DNA of 64,000 nt from JBBDXA01 sp040902585 (GTDB taxonomy: Bacteria > Planctomycetota > Phycisphaerae > Phycisphaerales > Phycisphaeraceae), in contig JBBDXA010000238.1 in assembly GCA_040902585.1 (NCBI GenBank), forward strand, positions 1 to 64,000, given 5' to 3'. The position numbers and the translations under genes were made by a program. Below, one piece after another: positions 36,158-45,005 of this stretch (position 1 is its first letter; each line of letters opens with the position of its first letter). The notes beneath the pieces were generated by a model. That model saw nothing but the letters and a program-made list of their open reading frames with translations. It made no database searches and was not told the origin of the DNA.

Positions 36158-36706
36158 CAACTCGACCGCGATCGACACCTCATCATGCACCTGCCCCTTG
36201 CCGTAGTCGATGCCGTAGTCGAAACGGTTGATCTTGAAGCTGGTTTTGATGGTGGTCTTCCCGCCTTCGCTGGTGATGGTGGCAGGCGCGGTGATCTTGT
36301 TGGTCTTGCCTTTGATGGTCAGGTCACCGGTGAGGGTGTAGGCCTCGCCGGTCTTTTCGATGAGCGTGGACTTGAACCCGGCCTTGGGCTGAGCGTTGAC
36401 ATCGAAGAAGTCCGCGCCTTTGAGGTGACCGGTGAGCTTGTCGTCATCAGACCAGAGCGAGGTCGCATCGATCTCCACGCTGATTGCAGCTTTGTCGAGG
36501 GCTGCCGCGTCGAAGGTGACCGAGCCGGTGAGTGTTTTGAATCCGCCGTTGTGCTTGCCTTCATCCTTGGAGCCGACGAAGGTGATCTTCGACGCCGCGG
36601 CATCAATGCCGCCGGTGTTTAGCGGCGCGGGCTTTTCCCTTTCGCTGTCGCAGCCGAGGATGGCGAGGGTGAGCGCGAGGGTGATGGACAATCCAGTGAA
36701 GCGCAT
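36146..36706 (-). CDS. YceI-like lipoprotein
   Basis: A 186-residue protein with a lipobox (LAILGC, Cys19) and a YceI-type lipocalin-like barrel: IDAAASKITFVGSK at the start, then FKTLTGSVTFD, LTGHLKGADFFDVN and LTGDLTIKGKTN. YceI proteins bind polyisoprenoids or other amphiphiles in the periplasm. The start at 36706 has AAGGA upstream; upstream codons are not protein-like. The 364-base gap toward the next gene contains the AATAACC fold-back element. Confidence 0.88.
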   Translation of the reverse strand: MRFTGLSITLALTLAILGCDSEREKPAPLNTGGIDAAASKITFVGSKDEGKHNGGFKTLTGSVTFDAAALDKAAISVEIDATSLWSDDDKLTGHLKGADFFDVNAQPKAGFKSTLIEKTGEAYTLTGDLTIKGKTNKITAPATITSEGGKTTIKTSFKINRFDYGIDYGKGQVHDEVSIAVELVTK

Positions 36707-36881
36707 GGTCTGATTCCTTGTGATTGGGGCGTGATTGTTTTGTGATTGTTGCGTGATTGCGATCCGCCCTTCGCCGATCGCCCGGCCATACTGTAGTCTC
36801 ATCGCGGCGGACAGGCGAAGGCACCGGCGCGGTATCCTGTTTTAATGGGTGCGTGACAAGTGTCATGCACTCTGGGATTCC

Positions 36882-37008
36882 CTGAACAACCTCAATCAAG
36901 ATTTTTATAAGGAAAGCAGGAAAGGAGGAAGGCAGGACAAACTCATACACAGCCTTCTTTTCCTTGGTTCCTGCTTTCCCTAGAAAACGATTGCATCAGG
37001 TTATTCAG
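36882..37008. repeat. AATAACCT fold-back element, copy A
   Basis: Ends are CTGAACAACCT and AGGTTATTCAG (imperfect inverted repeats); inside them ATAAGGAAAGCAGGAA and its imperfect inverted copy form a second pair of arms. It is homologous to 57439-57576. It fills much of the gap between the YceI-like and DUF1080 genes (36707-37070); nothing else is seen there. Confidence 0.85.
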
Positions 37009-37070
37009 AGACTCCCACTGTTCAAACAACCTCGCTTCAAGCGATTTTTCATTCCACGAAAGGCCGTCCC

Positions 37071-37820
37071 ATGATCCGCCTCTTTGCTCGTCCAGTCGCT
37101 CGGATCGCTTTTTCATTCATCACGCTGTTCATCGCGGCCCACACCTTCGCCGCCGAGCCCGCGGCCAACACGCTTAGCGAAGCCGAGCAGAAGGACGGCT
37201 GGAAACTGCTCTTCGACGGCAAGACCACGCAAGGCTGGCGCGGCTACAAAATGAAGGAGATGCCGCCGGGCTGGACCGTCGACGCCGGCGCGCTGGTGCG
37301 CACCAAAGGCGGCGCGGGCGGCAAAGGCGCGGGCGGTGGCGATGACATCGTCACCGTCGATGAGTACGAAAGCTTCGATCTGAAGATCCAATGGAAGATC
37401 GTCAAGGGCGGCAACAGCGGCATCCTCTACCACGTGTCCGAAGAGCCCGCGACTGCCTGGCACTACGCGCCGGAGATGCAGGTGCTGGACAACTCCATCT
37501 GGGCCAACCGCGACAAGCGCCAACATGCCGGCGCGTGCTACGACCTGTACGCACCGGCCAAGGACGTGACCCGCCCGCTCGGTCAGTGGAACGAAGCCCG
37601 GCTCCTCGTGAAAGGCGCGCACGTCGAACACTGGCTCAACGGCGAAAAGATGTGCGAGTACGAACTGTGGAGCAAGGACTGGACCGATCGCGTGGCGGCC
37701 AGCAAATTCAAAGGCATGCCCAAGTTCGGCACATTCAAGAAGGGGTTCATCTGCTTGCAGGATCACTCGGACCGCATCGAGTTTCGCGATATCAAGATCA
37801 AGGTGCTGTCTGAGAAATGA
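37071..37820 (+). CDS. Secreted DUF1080 (3-keto-disaccharide hydrolase-type) protein
   Basis: A 249-residue exported protein with a signal peptide (ARIAFSFITLFIAAHTFA) and the DUF1080 jelly-roll: WKLLFDGKTTQGWRGYK at the start, DLKIQWKIVKGGNSGILYH in the middle, APEMQVLDN and a final IEFRDIKIKVL. Family members studied cleave 3-keto-glycosides; planctomycetes have many copies. The catalytic Glu and His positions look intact by eye, but substrate cannot be named. It is preceded by the AATAACC fold-back element. Confidence 0.9.
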   Translation: MIRLFARPVARIAFSFITLFIAAHTFAAEPAANTLSEAEQKDGWKLLFDGKTTQGWRGYKMKEMPPGWTVDAGALVRTKGGAGGKGAGGGDDIVTVDEYESFDLKIQWKIVKGGNSGILYHVSEEPATAWHYAPEMQVLDNSIWANRDKRQHAGACYDLYAPAKDVTRPLGQWNEARLLVKGAHVEHWLNGEKMCEYELWSKDWTDRVAASKFKGMPKFGTFKKGFICLQDHSDRIEFRDIKIKVLSEK

Positions 37821-37840
37821 ACGTGTGTAAGAATGCTGAA

Positions 37841-37939
37841 GCACCATCCCGGCAGGGTGGTGCCAGAAGGCTGGTGCCGGAAGGGTGGTGCCAGAAGGTT
37901 GCGGTTACGCCGGCATGCACCGCCCTGCCGGGACGGTAC
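37841..37939. repeat. Fold-back element with CCCGGCAGGG arms
   Basis: GCACCATCCCGGCAGGGTGG (left) and its imperfect inverted copy ending CCCTGCCGGGACGGTAC (right). Three GGTGCCAGAAGG-like units lie between them. It sits between the convergent DUF1080 and Calx-beta genes. Confidence 0.85.
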
Positions 37940-37964
37940 TCCAGTCCCAACCTGCTCACACAGC

Positions 37965-40229
37965 TCAAGAATCAAATCGAACAACCTCACTCGCCAGCCA
38001 TTGACCCGCGACTCGCTTGAACGAGTGCACCGGCTTCGACTGGAGCGTGGAGGCAAAACTCGCCAGAGCGCCCGCATTCGCCTGTGTAAACGCGGACAGA
38101 TCATCACTCGTGTCCGGACTGTCGCCGCCGATGACCGCGCCGCGGGCGACGTTGCTTCGCCGAACGACGCTCGAAGGCGCCACATCGTTGTCGACGATCG
38201 TCCCACGGCCCTGGCTGTCGGCGATCGTCGCGCCCACCGGGCTCGACAGGTTCAGGAACAGCGTCTCGCTGCCTTCCACGAACCTGTCACCGATGACGCT
38301 GACCGCGACGGTCTTGCTGGTCTGACCGGCGTTGAAGGTGAGCTTGCCGCTCTTGGCGATGAAGTCGTAGACGGAGAGCGCGGTGCCGCTCGCCGTGGCG
38401 TAGTTGACCGTCACCGTCTTTGTCGCGGCCTTGGAAAGTTTGACGGTGAACGTCATCGTCGTCGTGCGCAAAGCGCCGTTGAAGGCGGGATTCGTCTCCA
38501 CGACAGCCGCGTCGTTCACCGAAATCGAAAGATCATCATCGGTGATCGTGGCCGCGGCCTGGCTGTCGGCAATCGTCGCGCCGACGGCGCTCGACAGGTT
38601 GACGAAGAAATTCTCCGTGCCCTCGGCGACCGCATCGTTAAGCAGATTGACCGTGAACGTCGTGCTGGTCTGGCCGGCGGCGAAGACAAGCGTCTGCATC
38701 GTGGCGGCGTAGTCCGAGCCGGCGAGGGCTGAACCGTTCGCCGTCGCAGCCACCACGGTCACTGGTGTGCCCAGCGCCTTGGACAAGGTTGCCGTGAAAG
38801 TCGCGGTGCCGGCGTTCTCGTTCACGGTCACATCGCCGATGGAAATCGTCGCTGTCTGCGGCGCGGCATTGATCGTGCCCGTGATGAAGTACTGGCCGAG
38901 GCTGCCGTAGTTGGTGTAACCGGTCGTGAGCGGATCGCCCTTGCCCGCGCCGGAAATCTTCAGGTAATACGTGCCTGCCGACAGGCTCATGCTGATGCTC
39001 GCGCTGAGCAGGTCCGCCGGGTTGGAAGAAGCGATCACCACGCCTGATGCGTTGAGCAGCTCCGCCTTCACATCCAGGTTCGCCCCGCGGATCACAGGCG
39101 CGACACTCAGCGACGCGGTGCCGCTGTTGACGGCGAAGGAGAAGAAGTCGCTATCCGTGTTGCGTTCGATGATGCCGCTCGCTGAAACGCTGCTGCCGCT
39201 GACCAGCAATGCGCCTGCGGTGCTCATGGTGTTGCCGTAATCATCGGCGCGGTAACCGAAGCCGTTGTTCGTCGTGATGATGGCAAGATCATCCTGCTTC
39301 TGGTTAGCGCCGCTGTACTGGCCCTTACTCCACTGGGAAAGATTCTGGTAGTAGCCCACTCCCATGAGGGGCGCCCAGCCGGTGACGCCTGAACCGTGGC
39401 CCTGGTAGTAGCCGGTGCCGGCAGCACCGTCGTGACTGAGGCCCAGGGCGTGGCCCGCTTCGTGGGAGGCGGCCTCGGCGGTGTACTTCTCGTGGCCGTT
39501 GCCGAGCTGATCTTCGAACACGAAGACCGGCGTATCGACGCTGGAGTTGAACGAGTTCAGGTAGGCGACGCCGCCCGCGCCGGAGCCGAACCAGTCGCTG
39601 CTGCTCCCGCCGATGACCACGCGCACGCCCCACCTGGTATCGCCGCTGCCGCTCTTGGCCAGGTCCGCCAGATTGGCGGGCGCTTCGGTGGTGACATCGA
39701 CATTGAAAGGCGCAAAGTCCTCCGCGACGCGCTGCCAGATGTACTGGATGCGCGTGAGTTCGCTGCTGCTGAAGGAGCTGGTGTTGCCGTCAAAGTCGTA
39801 AGCCGCGGTGGTGAAGGCGGCGCCGCCGGTGAACGCGCTGTTCCAACTGGTGCCGCTGGTGGTGTGGCCGTCGAAGTCGAGATAGATGACCTTCGTCGCG
39901 CCGGCCAGGCTGTGAAGTTTGAACGTGTCCGCCAGGGCGACGGGTGTGCCGGACGTGTTGCTGCCCCCTGCCGCGCCGATGGCCTCTTCGAAGAGGTCCG
40001 CATCAGCGAGCTCCTCAGGCGTGGGCATGCCATCGACGACGAGTTCGTTGTCGCCATCGCCATGGTCCGCATCGTGATCGTGCGGATCGAGTGCATCGAG
40101 CGCGTCGGTCGCGGACATGAGCAACCGTGCCTCGAGGTTTTCGAGTTTGGTGAATGATTCGAGCGAACCGGATTTGAACGAAGAGGACCGACGACCCGCA
40201 GTGCGGCGAGGCAATTTGTGCCGACCCAT
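37965..40229 (-). CDS. Secreted metalloprotease with Calx-beta domains
   Basis: A 754-residue extracellular protein. The N-terminus has the planctomycete LEPR-like sorting motif (ENLEARLLMS, residues 30-39), then an Asp/His-rich stretch. A zinc metallopeptidase domain follows with HEAGHALGLSH (256-266), the HExxHxxGxxH signature of metzincins. A pre-peptidase-type beta domain (FSFAVNSGTASLSV) and two Calx-beta domains (ISIGDVTVNENAGTATF and ISVNDAAVVETNPAF) come next, then a short tail. Likely digests proteins at or outside the cell surface; substrate unknown. The ATG at 40229 with GAGGG upstream is preferred, since upstream codons are Pro/Ser-rich and unlike a leader. Confidence 0.9.
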   Translation of the reverse strand: MGRHKLPRRTAGRRSSSFKSGSLESFTKLENLEARLLMSATDALDALDPHDHDADHGDGDNELVVDGMPTPEELADADLFEEAIGAAGGSNTSGTPVALADTFKLHSLAGATKVIYLDFDGHTTSGTSWNSAFTGGAAFTTAAYDFDGNTSSFSSSELTRIQYIWQRVAEDFAPFNVDVTTEAPANLADLAKSGSGDTRWGVRVVIGGSSSDWFGSGAGGVAYLNSFNSSVDTPVFVFEDQLGNGHEKYTAEAASHEAGHALGLSHDGAAGTGYYQGHGSGVTGWAPLMGVGYYQNLSQWSKGQYSGANQKQDDLAIITTNNGFGYRADDYGNTMSTAGALLVSGSSVSASGIIERNTDSDFFSFAVNSGTASLSVAPVIRGANLDVKAELLNASGVVIASSNPADLLSASISMSLSAGTYYLKISGAGKGDPLTTGYTNYGSLGQYFITGTINAAPQTATISIGDVTVNENAGTATFTATLSKALGTPVTVVAATANGSALAGSDYAATMQTLVFAAGQTSTTFTVNLLNDAVAEGTENFFVNLSSAVGATIADSQAAATITDDDLSISVNDAAVVETNPAFNGALRTTTMTFTVKLSKAATKTVTVNYATASGTALSVYDFIAKSGKLTFNAGQTSKTVAVSVIGDRFVEGSETLFLNLSSPVGATIADSQGRGTIVDNDVAPSSVVRRSNVARGAVIGGDSPDTSDDLSAFTQANAGALASFASTLQSKPVHSFKRVAGQWLASEVVRFDS

Positions 40230-40402
40230 AAAACCCTCGTGATGAAGGTGAACCGGAAGGAAGCGTGGACAATAACCACGCGGACCTACAACCATCGGCC
40301 AAACGGTCTGGGCGGGCGAGGAAAAATGGGAAAGATTCGGCGGGCCTGATGGAAGGCGGGGGACGGGTGATAACGACGGGAGCGATTGGGAGGGCGTGGG
40401 CC

Positions 40403-40816
40403 TCACTCCGCCGGGTGTCTGCCTCGTTCACGTTCTTCCGCCCGGATCGCGACGATCAGCGGACGGTTCAACGACAGGCCGTCCACAACCGCCCGACCGA
40501 CCGGAGTCACGCCCACGAGGTACGGGCCGTTCCACCTGAAATGATCACTCCAGAGATCGTGTCGTGGGTTAAAGATTGGCACCAAGGCCTGCGTTTGTGG
40601 ATCAACCAGGTGTTGTCGCGACCCCTTTCGCAAAGAACACGACACGCATGCAAGCGCAAGGTTCTGCGGACTATCGTCGTCTGCGGACGACGAAGGAACG
40701 ATGTGATCGATATGAAAGGTTGCCTCCTGCCCGATCTGCGACAAGCCGCAATACTCGCAACGATCACCTGCGCGTTGAACGACCATCGCCCGAAGCTGCC
40801 CGGAGATCGAACTCAT
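40403..40816 (-). CDS. HNH endonuclease
   Basis: A 137-residue nuclease of the HNH/ββα-metal type. Zinc cysteines are in CEYCG and CVSCSLRKG, the catalytic histidine in HIDHIVPSS, and Asn in NLALACVSC. Stand-alone HNH proteins of this size are common in bacterial genomes and often occur with a small upstream partner, as here. The start overlaps the stop of the 40813-41043 gene by four bases (ATGA), so the two are translated together. It could be a defence or mobile-element nuclease; target unknown. Confidence 0.9.
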   Translation of the reverse strand: MSSISGQLRAMVVQRAGDRCEYCGLSQIGQEATFHIDHIVPSSSADDDSPQNLALACVSCSLRKGSRQHLVDPQTQALVPIFNPRHDLWSDHFRWNGPYLVGVTPVGRAVVDGLSLNRPLIVAIRAEERERGRHPAE

Positions 40817-41043
40817 TCGGCCGAGGCTCCATTGCCGAGGCGCTCGGATCGGAGTTTGAGGAGGGACAACAACTCGGAAAGATTCACCAGTCCTTCCGCT
40901 TCTTCCCGTTCGCCGTCAGTCAGCGCCAGTCCGCGGTCTTGTCGATCAAGCAGAGCATCGAGACGATTCTGAACGCCCTCAGGCAAACGAAGCCTCGCGA
41001 GGTCGTCTGGAAGCTCAAGTACAATTTGTAATGCCTGGGTCAT
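40813..41043 (-). CDS. Small acidic partner of the HNH nuclease
   Basis: A 76-residue protein rich in Leu, Arg and Glu (ALQIVLELPDDLARLRLPEG, EREEAEGLVNLSELLSLL). It has no DNA-binding fold that I can name. The ATG at 41043 is the last codon before conserved-looking sequence; longer frames upstream are not convincing. The four-base overlap with the HNH gene and the small size suggest an antitoxin or immunity partner, by analogy with toxin-antitoxin gene pairs. This is context-based. Confidence 0.65.
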   Translation of the reverse strand: MTQALQIVLELPDDLARLRLPEGVQNRLDALLDRQDRGLALTDGEREEAEGLVNLSELLSLLKLRSERLGNGASAE

Positions 41044-41172
41044 GGCAAATTGATTATAGCCGAGCAGCGTGCGCGGAACAGTACCCGGATTACCCAAATC
41101 CTGAACAGGACGATTCGCCAGCGCTTTCAACTCCAAATCGGCGGAGGAAAATGCGGCACATCTCAACCCGGC

Positions 41173-41532
41173 TTAGCCCCTCGTGAAACAACCCACCAGC
41201 GATCGAGTGAATGCAAAGAGAACAAAGGCGATGGGAGCCAACTGCATATATCTGATCGGGCAATAGTTGATCAGGTAGGAAGCCCGCGCACAATTCAACA
41301 TTGTTAGCGAGAAGCTGAGGATGAGACTTGCAATGAAGACAACGGGATACGCGGCAAGCGCCGACAACACGAATAGCAGCTCCGCGCTCAGGCCACGATC
41401 GGGAGCACGTGAAAAGGCTTCAAAAACAAAGACCCCCGCGAAATAGCTGAATGGGGCACAGATAACGAAAGCAACGCCACCGATTGCAAGTGGGTGAGGC
41501 CGGGCACCAGCTTCCGAATTTCGCGCCACCAA
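41173..41532 (-). CDS. Small membrane protein, unknown
   Basis: A 119-residue frame with three hydrophobic segments (LAIGGVAFVICAPFSYFAG, LLFVLSALAAYPVVFIAS and a weaker C-terminal one). Starts available are TTG at 41532 and GTG at 41529; no good ribosome site is visible. It is AT-richer than its neighbours and may be acquired. No family recognised. Confidence 0.5.
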   Translation of the reverse strand: MVARNSEAGARPHPLAIGGVAFVICAPFSYFAGVFVFEAFSRAPDRGLSAELLFVLSALAAYPVVFIASLILSFSLTMLNCARASYLINYCPIRYMQLAPIAFVLFAFTRSLVGCFTRG

Positions 41533-41575
41533 TGCAGTCTAACGAACTGATGCCTGAACGCTGAAGGCTCGTCGC

Positions 41576-43078
41576 TCAATAATGCAACATCCTCCCCTGC
41601 GTCCCCAGCGTCGCCTCATGCACCGCTTCGCTGAGCGTCGGGTGGGCGTGGATCGTGGCGATGATTTCCTCAGCCGTCGCTTCGAGCCTGCGGGCCAGGC
41701 CGATTTCGGCGATGAGTTCGGTGACGTTCTCGCCGATCATGTGGCAGCCGAGAATCTCGCCGTACCTTTCACCCGTGATGACTTTGATGAAGCCTTCGGT
41801 CTCCCCCAGCGCGCGGGCCTTGCCGCTGGCGAGCAAAGGAAAGGTGCCGGCCTTGTAAGCGATGCCCTTGTCCTTGCACGCCTGTTCGGTGAAGCCGATG
41901 CTGGCGACTTGCGGATGGCAGTAGGTGCAACCTGGGATGGAGTCGTAATCAATTGGGGTCGGGTGGTGACCTGCAATCTGTTCGACGCAGACGACCGCCT
42001 CTTCGCTGGCGACATGCGCCAGCCACGGCGGGCCGTTCACATCGCCCACCGCGTAGATGCCTTTCAGATTCGTCTGGTAATTCTTGCGATCGACCTTGAT
42101 GTGATCCTTGAAGATCTCCAGCGGTATTTGCTTCGGATCGAACAGGCCGTCGTATCGCCCGCGCACGCCGATGGCGATGAGGACCTTGTCCGCCTTGATG
42201 GTCTGCGTTTTCTTCTCATCTGCACCGGGGGAAACAGGGGCGACGGTGACTTCGACACCGCCGTCCGTCTTCTTGATGTTCGTCGTCTTGTGCGCCGTGA
42301 GAAAATCGATCTTCTGCTTGCGGAAGGCTTTTTCGATCGCCTTGCTCACGTCGTGATCCTCAATCGGCAGCAGGCGGTCCATCATTTCGATGACCGTCAC
42401 CTTCGTGCCGAAGGCATTGTAGAAATAGGCAAACTCCATGCCGATCGCGCCCGCTCCGACGATCACCAGTTCCTTCGGCTGCTCCTTCAGGTTCATCGCA
42501 TCCTTCGAGCCGATGATCTTGTCACTATCAAACTCCGCGCCGGGAAGCTGCCGCGCGATCGCGCCGGTCGCAAGAATAATGTGCCTGGCGGTGATGGTGT
42601 GTTCGAGTTGATTCGACTTCGACGCGGCTGCATTCGCGGCGATATCCCAACTGCTCTCGCCGCCCGCGGTCACCTTATGCACTTCAATCTTGCCGGGTGC
42701 CTTATCGCTGGGCGCAGCAATGATCTTCGCGTGGCCTGAGAAGTGGGCCACATTGTTTTTCTTGAACAGGCCGGCGATGCCTTTGTCGCCGAGCGAAGCG
42801 ACCTGGCGGGAACGGGCGATGACCTTCGCGAAATCGTGGCGGATGTTGTCCGCTTCGATGCCGAAGTCTTTGGCCTGGTGCTTGAGCTTGGAGTAGAACT
42901 CCGCCGCGGCGAGGAGGGCTTTGGTGGGGATGCAACCCCAGGTGTTACACACGCCGCCGAGCTGCCCGCGCTCGATACAGGCGACTTTCAGGCCGAGCTG
43001 TCCCGCGCGGATCGCCCCGACATAGCCAGCCGGGCCTCCGCCGATGAACACCACGTCAAATGCATGCGTCTCTGCCAT
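41576..43078 (-). CDS. lpd: Dihydrolipoamide dehydrogenase
   Basis: E3 subunit of 2-oxoacid dehydrogenase complexes, a flavoprotein that reoxidises dihydrolipoamide with NAD. The FAD site is GGGPAGYVGAIRAG, the redox-active disulfide is in GGVCNTWGCIP, the NAD site is GAGAIGMEFAYFYNAFG and the C-terminal dimer motif is HAHPTLSEAVHEA. Length (500 aa) is slightly long; the extra residues lie around 150-180 in an Ala/Asn/Ser-rich insertion (WDIAANAAASKSNQLE). No dehydrogenase or acyltransferase subunits are in the window. Divergent from purU across a GGGACGAA fold-back element. Confidence 0.95.
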   Translation of the reverse strand: MAETHAFDVVFIGGGPAGYVGAIRAGQLGLKVACIERGQLGGVCNTWGCIPTKALLAAAEFYSKLKHQAKDFGIEADNIRHDFAKVIARSRQVASLGDKGIAGLFKKNNVAHFSGHAKIIAAPSDKAPGKIEVHKVTAGGESSWDIAANAAASKSNQLEHTITARHIILATGAIARQLPGAEFDSDKIIGSKDAMNLKEQPKELVIVGAGAIGMEFAYFYNAFGTKVTVIEMMDRLLPIEDHDVSKAIEKAFRKQKIDFLTAHKTTNIKKTDGGVEVTVAPVSPGADEKKTQTIKADKVLIAIGVRGRYDGLFDPKQIPLEIFKDHIKVDRKNYQTNLKGIYAVGDVNGPPWLAHVASEEAVVCVEQIAGHHPTPIDYDSIPGCTYCHPQVASIGFTEQACKDKGIAYKAGTFPLLASGKARALGETEGFIKVITGERYGEILGCHMIGENVTELIAEIGLARRLEATAEEIIATIHAHPTLSEAVHEATLGTQGRMLHY

Positions 43079-43114
43079 CTGTTAGATTCCTCGTTGAAAG
43101 ACGGGGGATTGTAG

Positions 43115-43216
43115 GGGAAGGGACGAAGGGACGCAGGGACGAAGGAACGAAGTGATCGCCCTCGACCCGCGTTTCCCCCCTTCGTGCCTCCGTCCCTCCG
43201 TCCCTCCGTGCCTTCC
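43115..43216. repeat. Fold-back element with GGGACGAA arms
   Basis: The left arm (43115-43152) has four GGGACGAA-like units; the right arm (43179-43216) has CCGTCCCT units that pair with it. It occupies the divergent promoter region of lpd and purU, only eight bases from the purU start. Confidence 0.9.
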
Positions 43217-43223
43217 GAAAACC

Positions 43224-44117
43224 ATGCCCACCATCAAAGCCATCATCGCCGTGTCCGGTCGCGACCAGAAGGGCGTCGTCGCGCGGTTCGCCACCTATGT
43301 CGCCGAGCACGGCATCAACATCGAAGACATCGAGCAGCAGGTCGTGCATGGGCGGTTCATCATGGACATGCTCGTGAACCTCAGCGACATGACCATGAGT
43401 CTGGATGAACTCATCGGCGGATTGCAGGATCTGGGCAAGCAGGTCGAAATGCAGGTGCGCGTCGCGCTGGCGGATCAGCGGCGCGATCGCAAAGTGGCCG
43501 TGCTCGTGAGCAAGGAGCCGCACTGCCTGGAGCGCTTGATCGATGACCAGCGCATGGGGCGCTTCAAGGGGCGCGGGCATATCGACTGCGTGCTGTCGAA
43601 CCATCCTGACCTGGAACCGATCGCCAGGGCCGCGGGTCTGCCGTTTGAGTTTGTGCCTTCGACGGACAAGGACGCGCACATGGCCTGGCTGCTGGAGGCG
43701 ATGCAGAAGCGCGGGGCGGATGTCGTGGTGCTGGCGCGGTACATGCAGATCGTCTCGGCCGAGATCGTCACCGCGTTCCGGCATCGCATCATCAACATTC
43801 ACCCATCGCTCCTGCCGCACTTCCCCGGGGCCAATCCTTATAAGCAGGCTTACGAGTCAGGAGTGCGCGTGACGGGCTGCACGGCTCACTTCGTGACGGA
43901 AATCCTCGACGAAGGCCCGATCATTTTGCAGGACGTGTTTCACATCGACGTAGGGCGCGACACGAGCGAGGATGTGCGCAAAAAGGGCCAGGCGCTGGAG
44001 GCGGACGTGCTGAGCCAGGCGGTGCAGATGAGTCTGGATGAGAAGCTTCTGGTGGTGGACGGGAAGGTGGTTTTCAGGCCGGGGTTGAGCACGTTTTTTG
44101 ATCATGTGGAGGGGTGA
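43224..44117 (+). CDS. purU: Formyltetrahydrofolate deformylase
   Basis: It hydrolyses 10-formyltetrahydrofolate to formate and tetrahydrofolate and so supplies formate to purine synthesis and balances one-carbon pools. The N-terminal ACT domain (about 1-80, IIAVSGRDQKGVVARFATY) precedes a formyltransferase-type domain with HPSLLPHFPGANPY and the catalytic Asp in EILDEGPII. Length 297 aa is normal. The ATG at 43224 is fixed by the start of the ACT strand; the upstream frame is repeat sequence. A decayed copy of the gene's last 40 bases lies at 44965-45005. Confidence 0.95.
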   Translation: MPTIKAIIAVSGRDQKGVVARFATYVAEHGINIEDIEQQVVHGRFIMDMLVNLSDMTMSLDELIGGLQDLGKQVEMQVRVALADQRRDRKVAVLVSKEPHCLERLIDDQRMGRFKGRGHIDCVLSNHPDLEPIARAAGLPFEFVPSTDKDAHMAWLLEAMQKRGADVVVLARYMQIVSAEIVTAFRHRIINIHPSLLPHFPGANPYKQAYESGVRVTGCTAHFVTEILDEGPIILQDVFHIDVGRDTSEDVRKKGQALEADVLSQAVQMSLDEKLLVVDGKVVFRPGLSTFFDHVEG

Positions 44118-44122
44118 GGCGC

Positions 44123-44710
44123 ATGCTGGCAATGCGGGTGATTTTGTCGCTCACGACGCTGTGTCTTGGCTGGTTACTCTTTCACTTGCACCGCGCCGCC
44201 CAAACCGGAACGACTTGCTATTCAATCCGCGTGCCACTCGGAATGCTCGTGTGCGGTCAGATCGCGCTGATTCTCGTTCAACGTTGGGCGATTGCACTGT
44301 TCTTGTGGCCCCTGTTTGTCCTTGCCGGTGCAATCGCGTTTCGGTCTCGCATCTTGCGCGTCGAAGGTGTGCTTCGGATTGCCAGCTTTCTGCGAAGCCA
44401 AGAGTTCCGTGTCGATGAGGTGCGCGAATTCGGCGTCACTCTCTCCAATATCGACGGTCCCAGTTCACACTTGCACGTTGAATTGCCGGGCAAGCACAAG
44501 ATCGAGTTATCGCAATACTCGCTGCCCGACGAATGGGCAAAGTGGATTCGAGACGTATCACCTGAACTGGGTGACGCTGTCGAGGAAGCGAGGAGGACCG
44601 ACGCATCCGGCGTGCGCTTTCAGATCGTTCTCCTGTTCGCGTTGGCTCTGTTCAGTTTCCTGATTGACTTTGAAGTGATCTCATTCGACGGTGCGGACTC
44701 GGGTGAATGA
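44123..44710 (+). CDS. Small membrane protein, unknown
   Basis: A 195-residue protein with two N-terminal hydrophobic segments (near VILSLTTLCLGWLLF and LALILV-type residues), a central soluble part with a PH-like pattern (LRIASFLRSQEFRVDEVREF) and one C-terminal helix (FQIVLLFALALFSFLIDF). GGAGGGG, which is part of the purU stop region, precedes the ATG at 44123 by nine bases. The base composition is more AT-rich than purU. Its last 30 bases overlap the convergent DUF433 gene. It lies inside the block bounded by two copies of the purU end. Confidence 0.65.
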   Translation: MLAMRVILSLTTLCLGWLLFHLHRAAQTGTTCYSIRVPLGMLVCGQIALILVQRWAIALFLWPLFVLAGAIAFRSRILRVEGVLRIASFLRSQEFRVDEVREFGVTLSNIDGPSSHLHVELPGKHKIELSQYSLPDEWAKWIRDVSPELGDAVEEARRTDASGVRFQIVLLFALALFSFLIDFEVISFDGADSGE

Positions 44711-44923
44711 TGCAATTGCCAGTTGAAGCACCGCATCGACCTGCTCGCGGGTGATTCCCAGGAAGTGCTCCAGAAACCGTTCGATCGAATCGCCCGCGCG
44801 AAGGTAATCAAAGAGCGCGCTGATCGGCACGCGCGAACCTTTGAAGACAGGCACACCGCCCAGGCGTTCCGGATCGACGCTGATGACATCGCTCACGTTG
44901 AGGGTTGCGGAGGACATGCCCAT
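44681..44923 (-). CDS. DUF433 antitoxin-type protein
   Basis: An 80-residue protein matching the DUF433 helix-turn-helix family along its length: DVISVDPERLGGVPVFKGSR, VPISALFDYLRAGDSIERF and REQVDAVLQLA. Members are antitoxins that normally sit next to a PIN-like DUF5615 toxin gene. No such toxin is present: the neighbours are a membrane protein and a VapC with its own antitoxin. M1 at 44923 or M3 at 44917 may be the start. It is probably a solitary or leftover antitoxin. Confidence 0.85.
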   Translation of the reverse strand: MGMSSATLNVSDVISVDPERLGGVPVFKGSRVPISALFDYLRAGDSIERFLEHFLGITREQVDAVLQLAIASFTRVRTVE

Positions 44924-44964
44924 ATTCTATCTCGCCGCGACCGCCGAACCACGCCCGATCGCGC

Positions 44965-45005
44965 GGCCGGATTGAGTACGTATTTGATCATGGGGAGGGG
45001 TGCGG
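44965..45005 (+). pseudogene. Decayed copy of the purU 3' end
   Basis: The 41 bases resemble 44077-44120 (TTGAGxACG, TTTGATCATG, GGAGGGGTG are shared) with a few substitutions and a small deletion that breaks the reading frame. The purU codons for PGLSTFFDHVEG can be traced. Read on the other strand, the same bases supply the last codons and stop of the VapC gene. Confidence 0.75.
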
